Assembly: GCA_021325145.1 (NCBI GenBank)
Contig: JAJPHR010000016.1
Coordinates: forward strand, 62,001 to 126,000
Direction of reading: 5' to 3'
DNA length: 64,000 bases
Source of the DNA: Verrucomicrobiota bacterium
GTDB taxonomy: Bacteria; Verrucomicrobiota; Verrucomicrobiia; Limisphaerales; Pedosphaeraceae
Shown: positions 1 to 9,299 of the stretch, piece after piece
Layout: each line of letters opens with the position of its first letter
Numbering within the stretch: the first letter of the stretch is position 1
Program-made: the position numbers and the translations under genes
The notes under the pieces: model-generated
The model's database searches: none
The model's input: the letters and a program-made list of their open reading frames with translations, nothing else
Told to the model about the DNA's origin: nothing

Positions 1-2196
1 CACCGTCCCGCGACGTTCATCGAGAACTCGCTGAGGAACATCCGGCATTCGCTCTACCTGGGCGGCATTCTCGTGGCGGTGGTGCTGTTCCTTTTCCTGG
101 GTCATTTTCGCACCGCGTTCATTTCACTCACCGCGATCCCCCTTTCGCTGCTCACCGCCATCGTGCTGCTCGACAAATTCGGGATCACACTCAACACCAT
201 CACCCTCGGCGGACTGGCGATTGCCATCGGCGAAGTGGTGGACGACGCAATCATTGACGTCGAGAACATTTTCCGCCGCCTGCGCGAAAACCAGCAGTTG
301 CCAAAACCGCGCCCGCCGTTTCGCGTGGTGTGGGAGGCGTCGTTGGAAGTTCGAAGCGCGGTGGTTTATGCGACGTTCATCGTGGCGCTGGTTTTCCTGC
401 CGGTGCTGACGTTGACAGGATTGCAAGGCAGCTTTTTTGCGCCGCTCGCCCTGAGCTATATTTTGGCGATCATGGCGTCGCTGGCCGTGGCGCTCACCGT
501 GACGCCGGCGCTGGCGCTGATCTTTTTCGCCAAGGGCGTAAAGGAATCGGGGGAACCGCGGCTCCAACGCGGCCTGAAGGCGCTGTATCACCGGGTCATT
601 CACGGCCTGGCAAATTGGCCGCGCGCCGTGATGTTGGGCGTCGCGGTGGTGTGCGTGGGCACTTTGCTTTTGCTGCCGCATTTTGGCAGCGAGTTTCTGC
701 CCGAGTTCCGCGAGGGACATTTTGTGTGCGGCGTCCAGATGGTGCCCGGAACTTCGCTGCAAGAAATGCTGCGCATGGGCGAAGTGATTACGTCGGAGAT
801 GTTGAAGAATTCGAACATTGCCACGGTGGAACAGCAGGTGGGCCGCGCCGAGCAAGGCGAGGACACCTGGGCACCGCATCGCTGCGAATTCCATGTGGAG
901 TTGAAGCCGGGCCTGGACGGTGAAACGACGGAAAAAATGGGCGACTTTCTCCGCGACGTGTTCTCGAAATATCCCGGCCTCCAGTTTGAAGTGCAGACAT
1001 TTCTGGGCGATCGGATTGGCGAAACCATCAGCGGCGAAACCGCGCCGGTGGTCGCCAATGTTTTCGGCGAGGACCTGGATGTCATTGATGCCAAGGCGAA
1101 GGAAGTGGCCCAGGTGCTGGCCGCAGTGCCGGGAGCAGCCGATGTGCAGGTGAAAGCCCTCCCGGGCGCGCCGGCCGTGGCCGTGCGCTTGCGCAACGAC
1201 CGCTTGACGCAGTTGGGCTTCCGTCCGGTGGAAGCGCTTGAGGCCATTGAAGCCGCGTACCAGGGCGCGCTCGTGGCGCAGGTCCACGATGGCAACCGCG
1301 TTTCGGATGTCGAGGTGATTTTGGACGACGCCAGCCGTCGCGAGCCGGAGCAAATCAAGTCATTGAAGCTAAAAAATGCCGATGGACTGCGTGTGCCTTT
1401 GCAGGAGCTGGCGGATGTGTCGTTGACCAAGGTCCGTTCGAGTATCCTGCACGACGGCGCGCGCCGCCGCCAGGTTGTGACCTGCACCCCAAAGGGACGC
1501 GATGTGACTTCATTTGTGGACGACGCAAAAAAACAGGTCGCGGCGAAAATTCAGTTTCCCAAGGGTGTCTATGTCATCTTCACCGGCGCGGCGGAAGCCA
1601 CGGCCAAGGCGCAGCAACAGTTGCTGCTGAACTCGGCCGTTGCCAGCGTCGGCATCATTTTGTTGCTGGTCATCGTGACCGGCAACTGGCGGAACCTGCT
1701 GTTGATCCTGGCGAATGTGCCGTTCGCGCTCGTGGGTGGCGTGCTGGCGGTTTATTTCACCGGAGCGTTTGGCGACGCGGGCGAGAGCGGTTTGACCATC
1801 GGTTCGTTGGTCGGGTTCGTGACGTTGTTCGGCATCACCACACGCAACTCCATCATGATGATTTCGCACTTCGAACATCTTGTCCAGAAGGAGGGCATGG
1901 CCTGGAACCTGGAAACGGCCGTGCGCGGCGCTTCCGAGCGGCTCATTCCCATTCTGATGACGGCGCTGGTGACGGCGCTGGGATTGCTGCCGCTGGCGAT
2001 CGGAACCGGCGAGGCTGGCCGCGAAATCGAAGGCCCCATGGCCATTGTGATCCTGGGCGGACTGCTCACTTCGACAGTGCTGAACTTGCTCGTGCTGCCA
2101 ACGTTTGCCTTGCGCTACGGGAGATTCACCAAAACCTCACGCGAAGACGAAGAGGCGATGGTGTATGGCTCGCAGCCCGGCACGATCAATCCTTGA
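1..2196 (+). CDS. Heavy-metal-type RND efflux pump, CusA/CzcA family (5' end outside window)
   Basis: This is the inner-membrane pump subunit of a tripartite RND exporter driven by the proton gradient. The frame is open from base 1, so the N-terminus is missing: about 731 of the family's usual ~1,040 residues are visible. The visible part begins just before a membrane helix, and AIGEVVDDAIIDVEN (about visible residues 73-87) matches the acidic TM4 proton-relay region of HME-RND pumps. A periplasmic porter region follows, then the second membrane bundle ending at LLVLPTFALRYGR. Family assignment is firm; the metal or other substrate cannot be read from this part. Partner adaptor and outer-membrane genes would be expected upstream. 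Its stop overlaps the 3' end of the convergent BON gene by 11 bp. Confidence 0.93.
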   Translation, partial: HRPATFIENSLRNIRHSLYLGGILVAVVLFLFLGHFRTAFISLTAIPLSLLTAIVLLDKFGITLNTITLGGLAIAIGEVVDDAIIDVENIFRRLRENQQLPKPRPPFRVVWEASLEVRSAVVYATFIVALVFLPVLTLTGLQGSFFAPLALSYILAIMASLAVALTVTPALALIFFAKGVKESGEPRLQRGLKALYHRVIHGLANWPRAVMLGVAVVCVGTLLLLPHFGSEFLPEFREGHFVCGVQMVPGTSLQEMLRMGEVITSEMLKNSNIATVEQQVGRAEQGEDTWAPHRCEFHVELKPGLDGETTEKMGDFLRDVFSKYPGLQFEVQTFLGDRIGETISGETAPVVANVFGEDLDVIDAKAKEVAQVLAAVPGAADVQVKALPGAPAVAVRLRNDRLTQLGFRPVEALEAIEAAYQGALVAQVHDGNRVSDVEVILDDASRREPEQIKSLKLKNADGLRVPLQELADVSLTKVRSSILHDGARRRQVVTCTPKGRDVTSFVDDAKKQVAAKIQFPKGVYVIFTGAAEATAKAQQQLLLNSAVASVGIILLLVIVTGNWRNLLLILANVPFALVGGVLAVYFTGAFGDAGESGLTIGSLVGFVTLFGITTRNSIMMISHFEHLVQKEGMAWNLETAVRGASERLIPILMTALVTALGLLPLAIGTGEAGREIEGPMAIVILGGLLTSTVLNLLVLPTFALRYGRFTKTSREDEEAMVYGSQPGTINP

Positions 2197-2512
2197 CGGT
2201 GATATTGTTCACCACCTCTCGCGCCCCGGCAGTGTTCTTGGCCAGCATTCCCGCCCGTTCCTTTTGGGATTTGTGCTCGACGAAGCCGCTTAACTGGACG
2301 GTGCCCTTGAACGTGGTTACTTGCACGTCGTGGTACTTGTATTCCGCGTCATTGCTCAGCGCATCCTTGACGCGGGACGAAGTCGCTTTGTCGTCAATAT
2401 ATTCGCCGGTGCTCTGCTTGTATCTGTCCCCGGCGCAGCCGGTAAGACCGGCGATTGTGGAGACGCCCAATAAAAGCGCCGCACTCAAACTTTTGACCGT
2501 ATTTGTTTTCAT
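2186..2512 (-). CDS. BON-domain lipoprotein (OsmY-like)
   Basis: The product is 108 residues. An N-terminal signal ends in a lipobox, LTGC, with Cys26 as the likely lipidated residue, so it probably sits in the periplasm on a membrane. The rest (about 40-108) is a single BON domain with the typical beginning SSRVKDALSND, the central GTVQLSGFV and the end AREVVNNITVKD. BON domains bind membranes or other envelope components and are common in stress-induced proteins such as OsmY. The start was set at the ATG at 2512 because it directly precedes the signal peptide; a longer frame upstream has no signal character. The gene is convergent with, and overlaps, the RND gene. Confidence 0.88.
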   Translation of the reverse strand: MKTNTVKSLSAALLLGVSTIAGLTGCAGDRYKQSTGEYIDDKATSSRVKDALSNDAEYKYHDVQVTTFKGTVQLSGFVEHKSQKERAGMLAKNTAGAREVVNNITVKD

Positions 2513-2820
2513 AGCATTTGCTTTGGTTGATCTTTGATTGTTCCAAGCCGTCTCTGTGCCAACGCCGGCGTCGAAGAAACTCCCCCCGCAAACGCTTGAT
2601 TTTAAAGCCTCCCAGAGCAAGGCATCCCTCTCGACGCCTGATTCCAGCCGTCGCATTTTGCGAAATGATTGGGCAAATTGCCTTCGAAAGATCATCAATC
2701 CGCCATTCACACGCAGGTTTTTCGGGGAAAGGGCGGCTGTTTTACCCATTAAAGGACTGGTACGGTGGGTGCTAAAGTACCCTTGAACGGGTAAACGCCG
2801 TTTTCAACAAAAGGATCATT
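2513..2820. promoter_or_regulatory. Divergent intergenic region with nested ACCC/GGGT palindromes
   Basis: This 308 bp gap separates the leftward BON gene from the rightward 39-residue membrane protein and should hold both promoters. Close to the rightward gene, TTTACCC (2741-2747) and GGGTAAA (2789-2795) form a 7-bp inverted repeat. Inside it, GGGT (2767-2770) and ACCC (2779-2782) form a second one, so two alternative stems are possible. This could be an operator or an RNA switch-like leader; no protein binder can be named. No clear -35/-10 pair was recognised. Confidence 0.35.
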
Positions 2821-2940
2821 ATGAAAATCCTGCTTCAAAAAGGTTCCGAGGGAGGAAAGGTTGGCTGGCTATTGCTTTGGCTGCTGGGAGTTCCACTGCC
2901 CATCCTGGCAATACTGTTTCTGATGCGAGGGTGCACATAA
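2821..2940 (+). CDS. Small single-helix membrane protein, 39 residues
   Basis: The frame runs from ATG at 2821 to TAA at 2940, with AAAGGA 5-10 bases upstream as a reasonable ribosome site. The product starts MKILLQKGSEGGKVGW and continues with one strongly hydrophobic helix (about residues 17-35: LLLWLLGVPLPILAILFLM) ending in RGCT. Very short proteins with a WLLGVP-type helix followed by a charged RGC end occur in many Gram-negative genomes, usually next to stress genes, but no function is established that I can name. It lies 37 bp before the UbiB-like gene and opposite the BON gene. I consider it real because of the coherent membrane helix and the ribosome site. Confidence 0.6.
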   Translation: MKILLQKGSEGGKVGWLLLWLLGVPLPILAILFLMRGCT

Positions 2941-2977
2941 GCCCGGGTGCGGGCAGTGTGCCTGAGGCAAACAAGCC

Positions 2978-4660
2978 ATGAAACTTTCCATAAAGCCGCA
3001 TCATCTGAAACGCTACAGGGATATCGCGCTGCTGTTCATGAAATACAGCGGCCCGGATTTCACCAAAGGCTTCGAGCTGGCGGGAACGTTCGAGGGTCAG
3101 GAAGCTTGCGTCACTCCCCCGCAGGATACCACGCTGCCCAATGAATTGGCGGACGATCTGGAGCGGATGGGGCCGACGTTCGTCAAGCTGGGCCAGTTGC
3201 TTTCCAGCCGGGCCGACCTGCTCCCGCCGCCTTACTTGCAGGCCCTCGCGCGATTACAGGACAAGGTCAAACCGTTCCCCTATGCGGAAGTGGAGCAGAT
3301 CGTGGCCTGCGAATTGGGCGCGCGGATTTCGAAGGCTTTCTCGTGCTTCGACCCGGAACAAATGGCGGCGGCTTCACTCGGCCAGGTCCATCGGGCGGCC
3401 TTGCGGGATGGGCGTCCGGTGGTCGTGAAGGTCCAGCGTCCGGAAATTCGGAAGCAAATCGCGGAAGATTTTGAGGTGCTGGAGGAAATCGCCAACTTTT
3501 TCGATGAGCACACGGAAATGGGACGGCGATACCAATTTGTAAAGATACTTGCTGAGTTCAAGACAACCCTCTTGCATGAACTCGATTACCAAAGGGAAGC
3601 CGCCAACCTGACCATCCTGGCCGAAAACCTGAAGGACTTCCCGCACATTCACGTGCCCCTGCCCGTGCCGGATTATTGCACGCGCAACGTGCTGACGATG
3701 GATTACGTGCGCGGCACGAAGATCACCGCCCTGGGTCCGCTCACTCGCCTGGACATCAACGGCGACGCACTGGCGGAAGAGCTGTTCCAGGCTTACTTGA
3801 AACAGGTGCTGGTGGACGGCTTTTTCCATGCCGATCCGCATCCGGGAAATCTTTTCCTGACCGACGACGGGCGATTGGCGTTACTGGACCTGGGCATGGT
3901 CGGGCGCGTCTCGCCAAGCATGCAGGAGCAGTTGCTCAAGCTGCTGGTGGCGGTGAGCGAAGGCAACGGTGAGACCGCGGCCGAGATCGTCGCGCGCATC
4001 AGCGAGAAGACCGCTGACTTTGAGGAGGCGGATTTTCGCAAGCGAACGATCCAGTTCGTGTCCGAACAACAGGACAAAACGCTGGCCCAACAGGACATTG
4101 GCTGGGCCTTGCTGGAGTTGGGTAAGACAGCCGCGGACACCGGCTTGTACGCGCCCTCGGAATTGACCATCCTGGGCAAGACCCTGCTCCAACTGGATCA
4201 AGTCGGCAAAACGTTGTCGCCGAATTTCAATCCCAACGCTTCCGTGCGCCGGAACCTGGCGAACATCGTCAGGCAGCGCATGCTGAAAAACAGTTCCCCG
4301 GCCAGGCTCTTCGGTTCCCTGCTGGAGATGAAGGATTTCGTGGGCGGCCTTCCCGGCCGGGTCAACAAGTTGCTGGACGCGGCCGCCAATGCGGAGCTCG
4401 AACTGAACGTGCGAACGCCCGACGCGCATCATTTGCTGACCGGCTTCGAGAAGATCGCCAACCGCATCACTATGGGAGTCATCCTGGCGGCGCTGATCAT
4501 TGGCGCGGCGCTGCTCATGCAGGTTAACACGCCCTTCCGGGTCTTCGGTTATCCCGGGCTGGCGATGATTTGCTTTCTGGCCGCGGTCTGCGGCGGCACC
4601 TGGCTGGTCCTGAGCATTTTGTTGAAGGATTACCACGACCGGCAGAAGCGCCGCGAATAA
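2978..4660 (+). CDS. AarF/UbiB/ABC1-family atypical kinase
   Basis: The 560-residue product belongs to the UbiB/ADCK family, whose members have ATPase or kinase activity and are linked to ubiquinone biosynthesis or lipid handling at the membrane. Family signatures are visible in order: the KxGQ motif FVKLGQ (about residues 68-73), the alanine-rich loop AAASLGQVHRA (about 130-140), HADPHPGNLF (about 284-293) holding catalytic-loop residues, and the DLG of DLGMVG (Asp about 304). Two C-terminal membrane helices (about 500-555) end in a basic tail, which is typical. Whether it serves quinone synthesis is an inference, as no other ubi or men gene lies nearby. It is followed after 11 bp by the REC-PAS-PAS regulator, so they may be co-transcribed. 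Confidence 0.9.
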   Translation: MKLSIKPHHLKRYRDIALLFMKYSGPDFTKGFELAGTFEGQEACVTPPQDTTLPNELADDLERMGPTFVKLGQLLSSRADLLPPPYLQALARLQDKVKPFPYAEVEQIVACELGARISKAFSCFDPEQMAAASLGQVHRAALRDGRPVVVKVQRPEIRKQIAEDFEVLEEIANFFDEHTEMGRRYQFVKILAEFKTTLLHELDYQREAANLTILAENLKDFPHIHVPLPVPDYCTRNVLTMDYVRGTKITALGPLTRLDINGDALAEELFQAYLKQVLVDGFFHADPHPGNLFLTDDGRLALLDLGMVGRVSPSMQEQLLKLLVAVSEGNGETAAEIVARISEKTADFEEADFRKRTIQFVSEQQDKTLAQQDIGWALLELGKTAADTGLYAPSELTILGKTLLQLDQVGKTLSPNFNPNASVRRNLANIVRQRMLKNSSPARLFGSLLEMKDFVGGLPGRVNKLLDAAANAELELNVRTPDAHHLLTGFEKIANRITMGVILAALIIGAALLMQVNTPFRVFGYPGLAMICFLAAVCGGTWLVLSILLKDYHDRQKRRE

Positions 4661-4671
4661 TTCGGCCAGCC

Positions 4672-6054
4672 ATGAACAAGCCGTTGCAGCTTTTGATCGT
4701 CGAAGATTCGGAAGATGACGCGCTGTTGATTGTGCATGCGCTCAAGCAGGGCGGCTTTGATTCCTCCTTCGCCCGGGTGCAAACCGCCGCCGGGTTGGAG
4801 TCCGCCCTCGAAAGCAAGTCCTGGGACGTTGTCATCAGCGACCATGCAATGCCTGCGTTCAACAGTCTCGCCGCGTTGGAGGTGTTGCAATACAAAGGTC
4901 TGGACGTTCCGTTTATCCTGGTATCGGGCGCGATTGGCGAGGAGCAAGCCGTCGAGGTGATGAAAGCCGGCGCGAGCGACTACGTGATGAAGACCCAGTT
5001 GGGACGACTGGCGTCGACCGTGGACCGTGTCCTGCGCGAAACCCTGCATCACCGGGCGCGCCGCCGGGCGGAGTACGCCTTGTGCCGCAGCCAGCAGGAA
5101 TTGGCCGACTTTTTCGAACACGCCTCCGTCGGGCTGCATTGGGCGGGTCCGGACGGAACCATCCTGCGGGCGAACCAGGCCGAGCTGGACTTGCTGGGCT
5201 ACACGCGGGACGAATATGTCGGCCACAAGTTTTCGGAGTTCTGCCGCGATGACCACGTCGCGGAGGATGTCCTGGAGCGATTGCATCGCGGCGAGATTCT
5301 CCACGACTATGAAGTCCGTCTTCAGCGCAAGGATGGCGACACCCGGCACGTCCTGATCAATTCGAATGTCCTCTGGGAAAAGGGCAAATTCGTTCGCTCC
5401 CGTTGCTTCACGCGCGACATCACCGAGCGCAAACGCGGTGAACAAGCCATGGCTTACCTCGCCGCCATCGTGGATTCCTCCGAGAACGCCGTCATCGGCA
5501 CAACCCTGGACGGAGTCATCCTAAGCTGGAATGGCGGCGCCGAACGCATGTACGGCTACGGAGCCGATGAGATCAAGGGACGCTCGCTGTCCGTTCTGGT
5601 TCCGCCTTACCGGCCGGAGGAACTGCCGGCCATTTACGAACGCATTCGACATGGCAGCCGCGTCGAGCGATTCGAAACTGTGCGATTGCGCAAGGACGGC
5701 GCGGCGATCGACATATCGGTTGCGCTCTCGCCCATCAAAGATTTTCGCGGTGAAGTCGTGGGCGTATCAGCCATCGAATCCGACATCGGCGAGCGCAAGC
5801 GGGTGGAGCAAGAGCGCTTGGAATTGATCGGCGAATTGACCGAGGCGCTGGCCAACGTCAAGACGTTGCGCGGGCTGCTGCCCATTTGCGCCTCCTGCAA
5901 AAAGATCCGCGATGACGGCGGCTACTGGCAGAAGGTGGAATCCTATCTCTCCGCCCGCACGGAGGCGGAGTTCACCCATGGCATTTGCCCCGAGTGCATT
6001 ACCCGGCTCTATCCCGACTACGCGCCCAGGCCAAACGCGCCGTCCGGAATGTGA
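4672..6054 (+). CDS. Response regulator with two PAS domains and a C-terminal Cys motif
   Basis: A 460-residue signalling protein. Residues 1-125 form a receiver domain with acidic residues in IVEDSEDD, the phosphoacceptor Asp57 in VVISDHAMP and a conserved K in the VMKTQ segment. Two PAS/PAC units follow (about 145-262 and 263-385; the PAC ends read RDITERKRGEQ and SDIGERKRVEQ). There is no histidine kinase, GGDEF, EAL or DNA-binding domain after them. Instead the last ~60 residues carry LLPICASCKKIRDDGGYW and, near residue 440, CPEC, giving two CxxC pairs that could bind a metal. A similar tail is known at the end of PAS proteins in other bacteria. The ATG at 4672 was chosen because it starts the receiver fold directly; the longer in-frame extension would run inside the upstream UbiB-like gene. 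Confidence 0.85.
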   Translation: MNKPLQLLIVEDSEDDALLIVHALKQGGFDSSFARVQTAAGLESALESKSWDVVISDHAMPAFNSLAALEVLQYKGLDVPFILVSGAIGEEQAVEVMKAGASDYVMKTQLGRLASTVDRVLRETLHHRARRRAEYALCRSQQELADFFEHASVGLHWAGPDGTILRANQAELDLLGYTRDEYVGHKFSEFCRDDHVAEDVLERLHRGEILHDYEVRLQRKDGDTRHVLINSNVLWEKGKFVRSRCFTRDITERKRGEQAMAYLAAIVDSSENAVIGTTLDGVILSWNGGAERMYGYGADEIKGRSLSVLVPPYRPEELPAIYERIRHGSRVERFETVRLRKDGAAIDISVALSPIKDFRGEVVGVSAIESDIGERKRVEQERLELIGELTEALANVKTLRGLLPICASCKKIRDDGGYWQKVESYLSARTEAEFTHGICPECITRLYPDYAPRPNAPSGM

Positions 6055-6075
6055 AGCAAGGCCCTGCCGGATCGT

Positions 6076-6862
<787 letters not shown>

Positions 6863-6870
<8 letters not shown>

Positions 6871-7498
6871 GCTGCTGCCCAAGGAACTTTACGACCGCCT
6901 GCGTGCGCGACTGAACGTGAAGCTTCTCATAGACCGTGTGCAGATGCGCGCGCACCGTGCTCAAGGTGATCCCCAGTTGATCGGCGATTTCCTTGTACAA
7001 GTAGCCCTTGGCCAGCAAAGCCAGGATTTCCTGCTCCCGTTTCGTCAACTTGTCCACATCTGTCTCCGACTGCTTGATGCGCTGAAAATGGCTGACCACG
7101 CGGCGCGCAATTTGCATCGACATCGGCGCGCCGCCGGCGTGGACTTGTTCCACCGCCTGCACCAACTCCGCCGGCGGAAGATTCTTGAGCAGGTAACCGC
7201 TCGCTCCCGCGCGCAACGATTCAAAAATCCGGTCGCCATCCTCGTAGGTCGTCAGCATCAACACCTGCGCCTGCGGCAGCCGCTGCTTCAACCGCGCCAC
7301 GCATTGGATGCCGCTCATCCCCGGCAGATTGATGTCCATCAACACCACGTCCGGCTTCTCCTCCGGGAGCGTGCGCAAGGCATCTTCGCCTGTCGCATGC
7401 GCGCTCAGGCACCGCAACCCCGGCGCCCGACCGAGCAGCTCCACGATGCTCTCCCTCGTTCCCCGGTTGTCTTCCACGATGGATACTGTTACCCGCAT
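6863..7498 (-). CDS. NarL/FixJ-type response regulator (REC + LuxR HTH)
   Basis: A 211-residue DNA-binding response regulator. The receiver has acidic residues at VEDN (residues 9-11), phosphoacceptor Asp55 in [10 protein letters not shown], and the conserved Lys in GYLLKN. The C-terminal LuxR-type helix-turn-helix (about 147-205) reads [15 protein letters not shown]...[13 protein letters not shown]. The start at 7498 was chosen because it begins with the receiver strand and is preceded by a purine-rich AGAAAGATAAGAAA stretch; a longer start at 7525 is possible. The cognate sensor kinase is not in the window. The following pseudopilin gene overlaps its 3' end, so it may regulate or simply accompany that gene. 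Confidence 0.9.
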
Positions 7499-7561
7499 TT
7501 TCTTATCTTTCTGGGCTGTCGTCATATAGTTTGCGCCAAATGCTGCCGCCCGCCAATAGAA

Positions 7562-7571
7562 CGAACGTTCG
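7562..7571. promoter_or_regulatory. 10-bp palindrome CGAACGTTCG upstream of the NarL-type regulator
   Basis: The perfect palindrome CGAACGTTCG lies 64-73 bp upstream of the regulator start. It could be a binding site for a dimeric regulator, for example for autoregulation. It lacks the 4-bp central spacing of a Gram-positive LexA (DinR) box, so that identity is not claimed. A single copy in a GC-rich genome can also be chance. Confidence 0.25.
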
Positions 7572-7728
7572 ACTCGGGCGCGGCAAACAGCATAGCATAG
7601 CGGCAACCAAATAAGTAATTGCCCGGCTTCGGCTTTCAGGTCTCGGGTGAGGCGCTGACGGCGCAACGCGCAGCCCCTGCCTTGGTTCGGGCAATTGGGC
7701 GCTTGACAATGGGGAGGCGCTTGGGAAT

Positions 7729-8442
7729 TTGTCCGCTGTGTACCGGAACCTGGATGCGGGGAAAATAATCGAGACGGTCCGGCAATTGCGGAACCGGATT
7801 CAAGAGCGGTTTCCGCAGGCCAGTCTCGGACGCGTGGCCGAGGACTTGTTGCACGTCGCGGAAAAAGCGGCCGTCAAGGCCGAGGCCATCTCGCACCCGT
7901 TCCTGCCCTTTCGCATCGGCATTGGCGTCCTGGTGATTGCGTTTCTCGCCCTGATGGCCTGGATCGCCTTTCATGTGAAGATTTCAGCGCAAGTGGACCG
8001 GCTCACCGAATTTTTCCAGGGAATGGACGCAGCGATGAACATGGTGTTGCTGATCGGCGGCGCGATCTTCTCGCTGTTCACGCTGGAGGTGCGCCTCAAA
8101 CGAAACCGGGCGCTGAAGCTGCTGCACGAGTTGCGTTCGTTGGCGCACATCGTGGACATGCACCAACTCACGAAGGATCCGGAAACGATTACGGGGAAAG
8201 GCAGCACCGCTTCTTCGCCCAAGCGGATGATGACCCGTTTCGAATTGTCGCGTTACCTGGATTATTGCAGCGAAATGTCCTCGTTGATTGGGAAGATTGC
8301 GGCGTTGTACGTGCAGAAGTACGACGACCCGGTGGTATTGAGCGCGGTGGACCAGATCGAGGATTTGACGTCGAGCCTTTCCCGGAAGACCTGGCAAAAA
8401 ATTATGATCAACAACAACTTGCAGATGGAAGCAGTAGGGTGA
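7729..8442 (+). CDS. Membrane protein with two helices, unknown function
   Basis: I do not recognise a family. The 237-residue product has a soluble N-terminal helical region (1-57, with QLRNRIQERF and EDLLHVAEKAA), a membrane helix at about 58-83 (FLPFRIGIGVLVIAFLALMAW), a short loop, a second helix at about 101-121 (AMNMVLLIGGAIFSLF) and a cytoplasmic helical tail of about 115 residues. The start is TTG at 7729, preceded by GGGAGG about 12 bases upstream; an in-frame GTG at 7738 is an alternative. It stands alone between a leftward regulator and a rightward lipoprotein, and its context gives no hint of function. Confidence 0.72.
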   Translation: MSAVYRNLDAGKIIETVRQLRNRIQERFPQASLGRVAEDLLHVAEKAAVKAEAISHPFLPFRIGIGVLVIAFLALMAWIAFHVKISAQVDRLTEFFQGMDAAMNMVLLIGGAIFSLFTLEVRLKRNRALKLLHELRSLAHIVDMHQLTKDPETITGKGSTASSPKRMMTRFELSRYLDYCSEMSSLIGKIAALYVQKYDDPVVLSAVDQIEDLTSSLSRKTWQKIMINNNLQMEAVG

Positions 8443-8499
8443 AGGTGGGGGCGCGGAAATTTGGTTTTGCAAACGCATGCTCAGGTGTAAAATGCGTTT

Positions 8500-9060
8500 A
8501 TGAGGATGCGGATCGGAAGACTTTTTGCCGCGACATTGCTGGCTGGGCTCATCATTGGCTGCAACCGGGGAGATCCGCCGACCAATGGAACCACTGTGAA
8601 AATTCAACTCACTTCGACCGCCTTTGCCGAGGGTCAGCCGATTCCACGCCGTCACATCGTCGATGCGGAGAACCTTTCGCCCGCGTTGCAATGGTCGGGC
8701 GTCCCGCCCGCCGCGAAAAGTCTCGCGCTGATTTGCGATGATCCGGACGCGCCGCTGGGGACGTGGGTACACTGGGTGATTTACGACCTGCCGCCGGCCA
8801 GCGCCGGCCTGAACGAGGGCGTGGCGAAATCGCCGGAACTGGCCGACGGCTCCAGGCAGGGGGTGAACGATTTTGGACGCATCGGCTACGATGGGCCAAG
8901 TCCGCCACCCGGCAAGCCGCACCGCTACTTTTTTAGACTTTACGCGCTCGACGCAAAGCTCGATCTCAAGCCCGCCCTCACGAAAAAGGATTTGGCCAGG
9001 GCGATGGATGGTCACATCCTCGGCGAAGGAGAGTTGATGGGGACGTATCAGAAGAAGTGA
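8500..9060 (+). CDS. PEBP-family (YbhB/YbcL, Raf-kinase-inhibitor-like) lipoprotein
   Basis: The 186-residue protein carries a lipoprotein signal ending LAGLIIGC (Cys21), which suggests export and lipid anchoring. The mature part is a full phosphatidylethanolamine-binding-protein fold, with the signature CDDPDAPLGTWVHWVIYDLP split over about residues 82-102 and the second motif GYDGPSPPPGKPHRYFF (about 129-145), which line the anion-binding pocket of the family. Bacterial members YbhB and YbcL have no well-defined physiological role, though some affect kinase signalling or host cells. A lipoprotein form is less usual than the cytoplasmic or periplasmic ones. It appears monocistronic. Confidence 0.9.
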   Translation: MRMRIGRLFAATLLAGLIIGCNRGDPPTNGTTVKIQLTSTAFAEGQPIPRRHIVDAENLSPALQWSGVPPAAKSLALICDDPDAPLGTWVHWVIYDLPPASAGLNEGVAKSPELADGSRQGVNDFGRIGYDGPSPPPGKPHRYFFRLYALDAKLDLKPALTKKDLARAMDGHILGEGELMGTYQKK

Positions 9061-9104
9061 AGGCGCGCGATTCGGAAGCGGCTTCGCGTGTGGCTCTTCT
9101 GAGC

Positions 9105-9214
9105 ATGGAGCCCGTCTTTAGCCGGCAGCGCTGTGGCATGGTCGGGCACGCCAAAAATTCGTCGGCCCCCTTGGCCGTTGTGCATGCACCCGCCGTCTAA
9201 AGTCAGGACTCCAT
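9105..9214. repeat. Inverted-repeat element with ATGGAGYCC ends
   Basis: An imperfect inverted repeat fills most of the gap between the PEBP gene and the NADH dehydrogenase gene. The left arm (9105-9126) reads ATGGAGCCCGTCTTTAGC and the right arm (9192-9214) is its imperfect reverse complement, ending GGACTCCAT. The same ends and the same CTTTAGCCGGC-like core recur as a compact palindrome at 24000-24044. This looks like a REP/BIME-type non-autonomous repeat family. There is no coding potential inside. Confidence 0.55.
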
Positions 9215-9299
9215 ACGGAATACCCGTTCGCTTTTGCGTTCGTGCTGTTGAAGTCTGCCGGAGGTTGCATTTTTCGGGTTTTCCTTGAACAGTGGGGGT

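Noticed and set aside
4570..4671. Longer start for the REC-PAS-PAS protein
   Set aside because: It would overlap the 3' end of the UbiB-like gene by 90 bases and adds residues before a receiver domain that starts normally at 4672.
7562..7571. LexA (SOS) box at CGAACGTTCG
   Set aside because: The known CGAAC-N4-GTTCG spacing is absent and the neighbouring gene is not an SOS gene.
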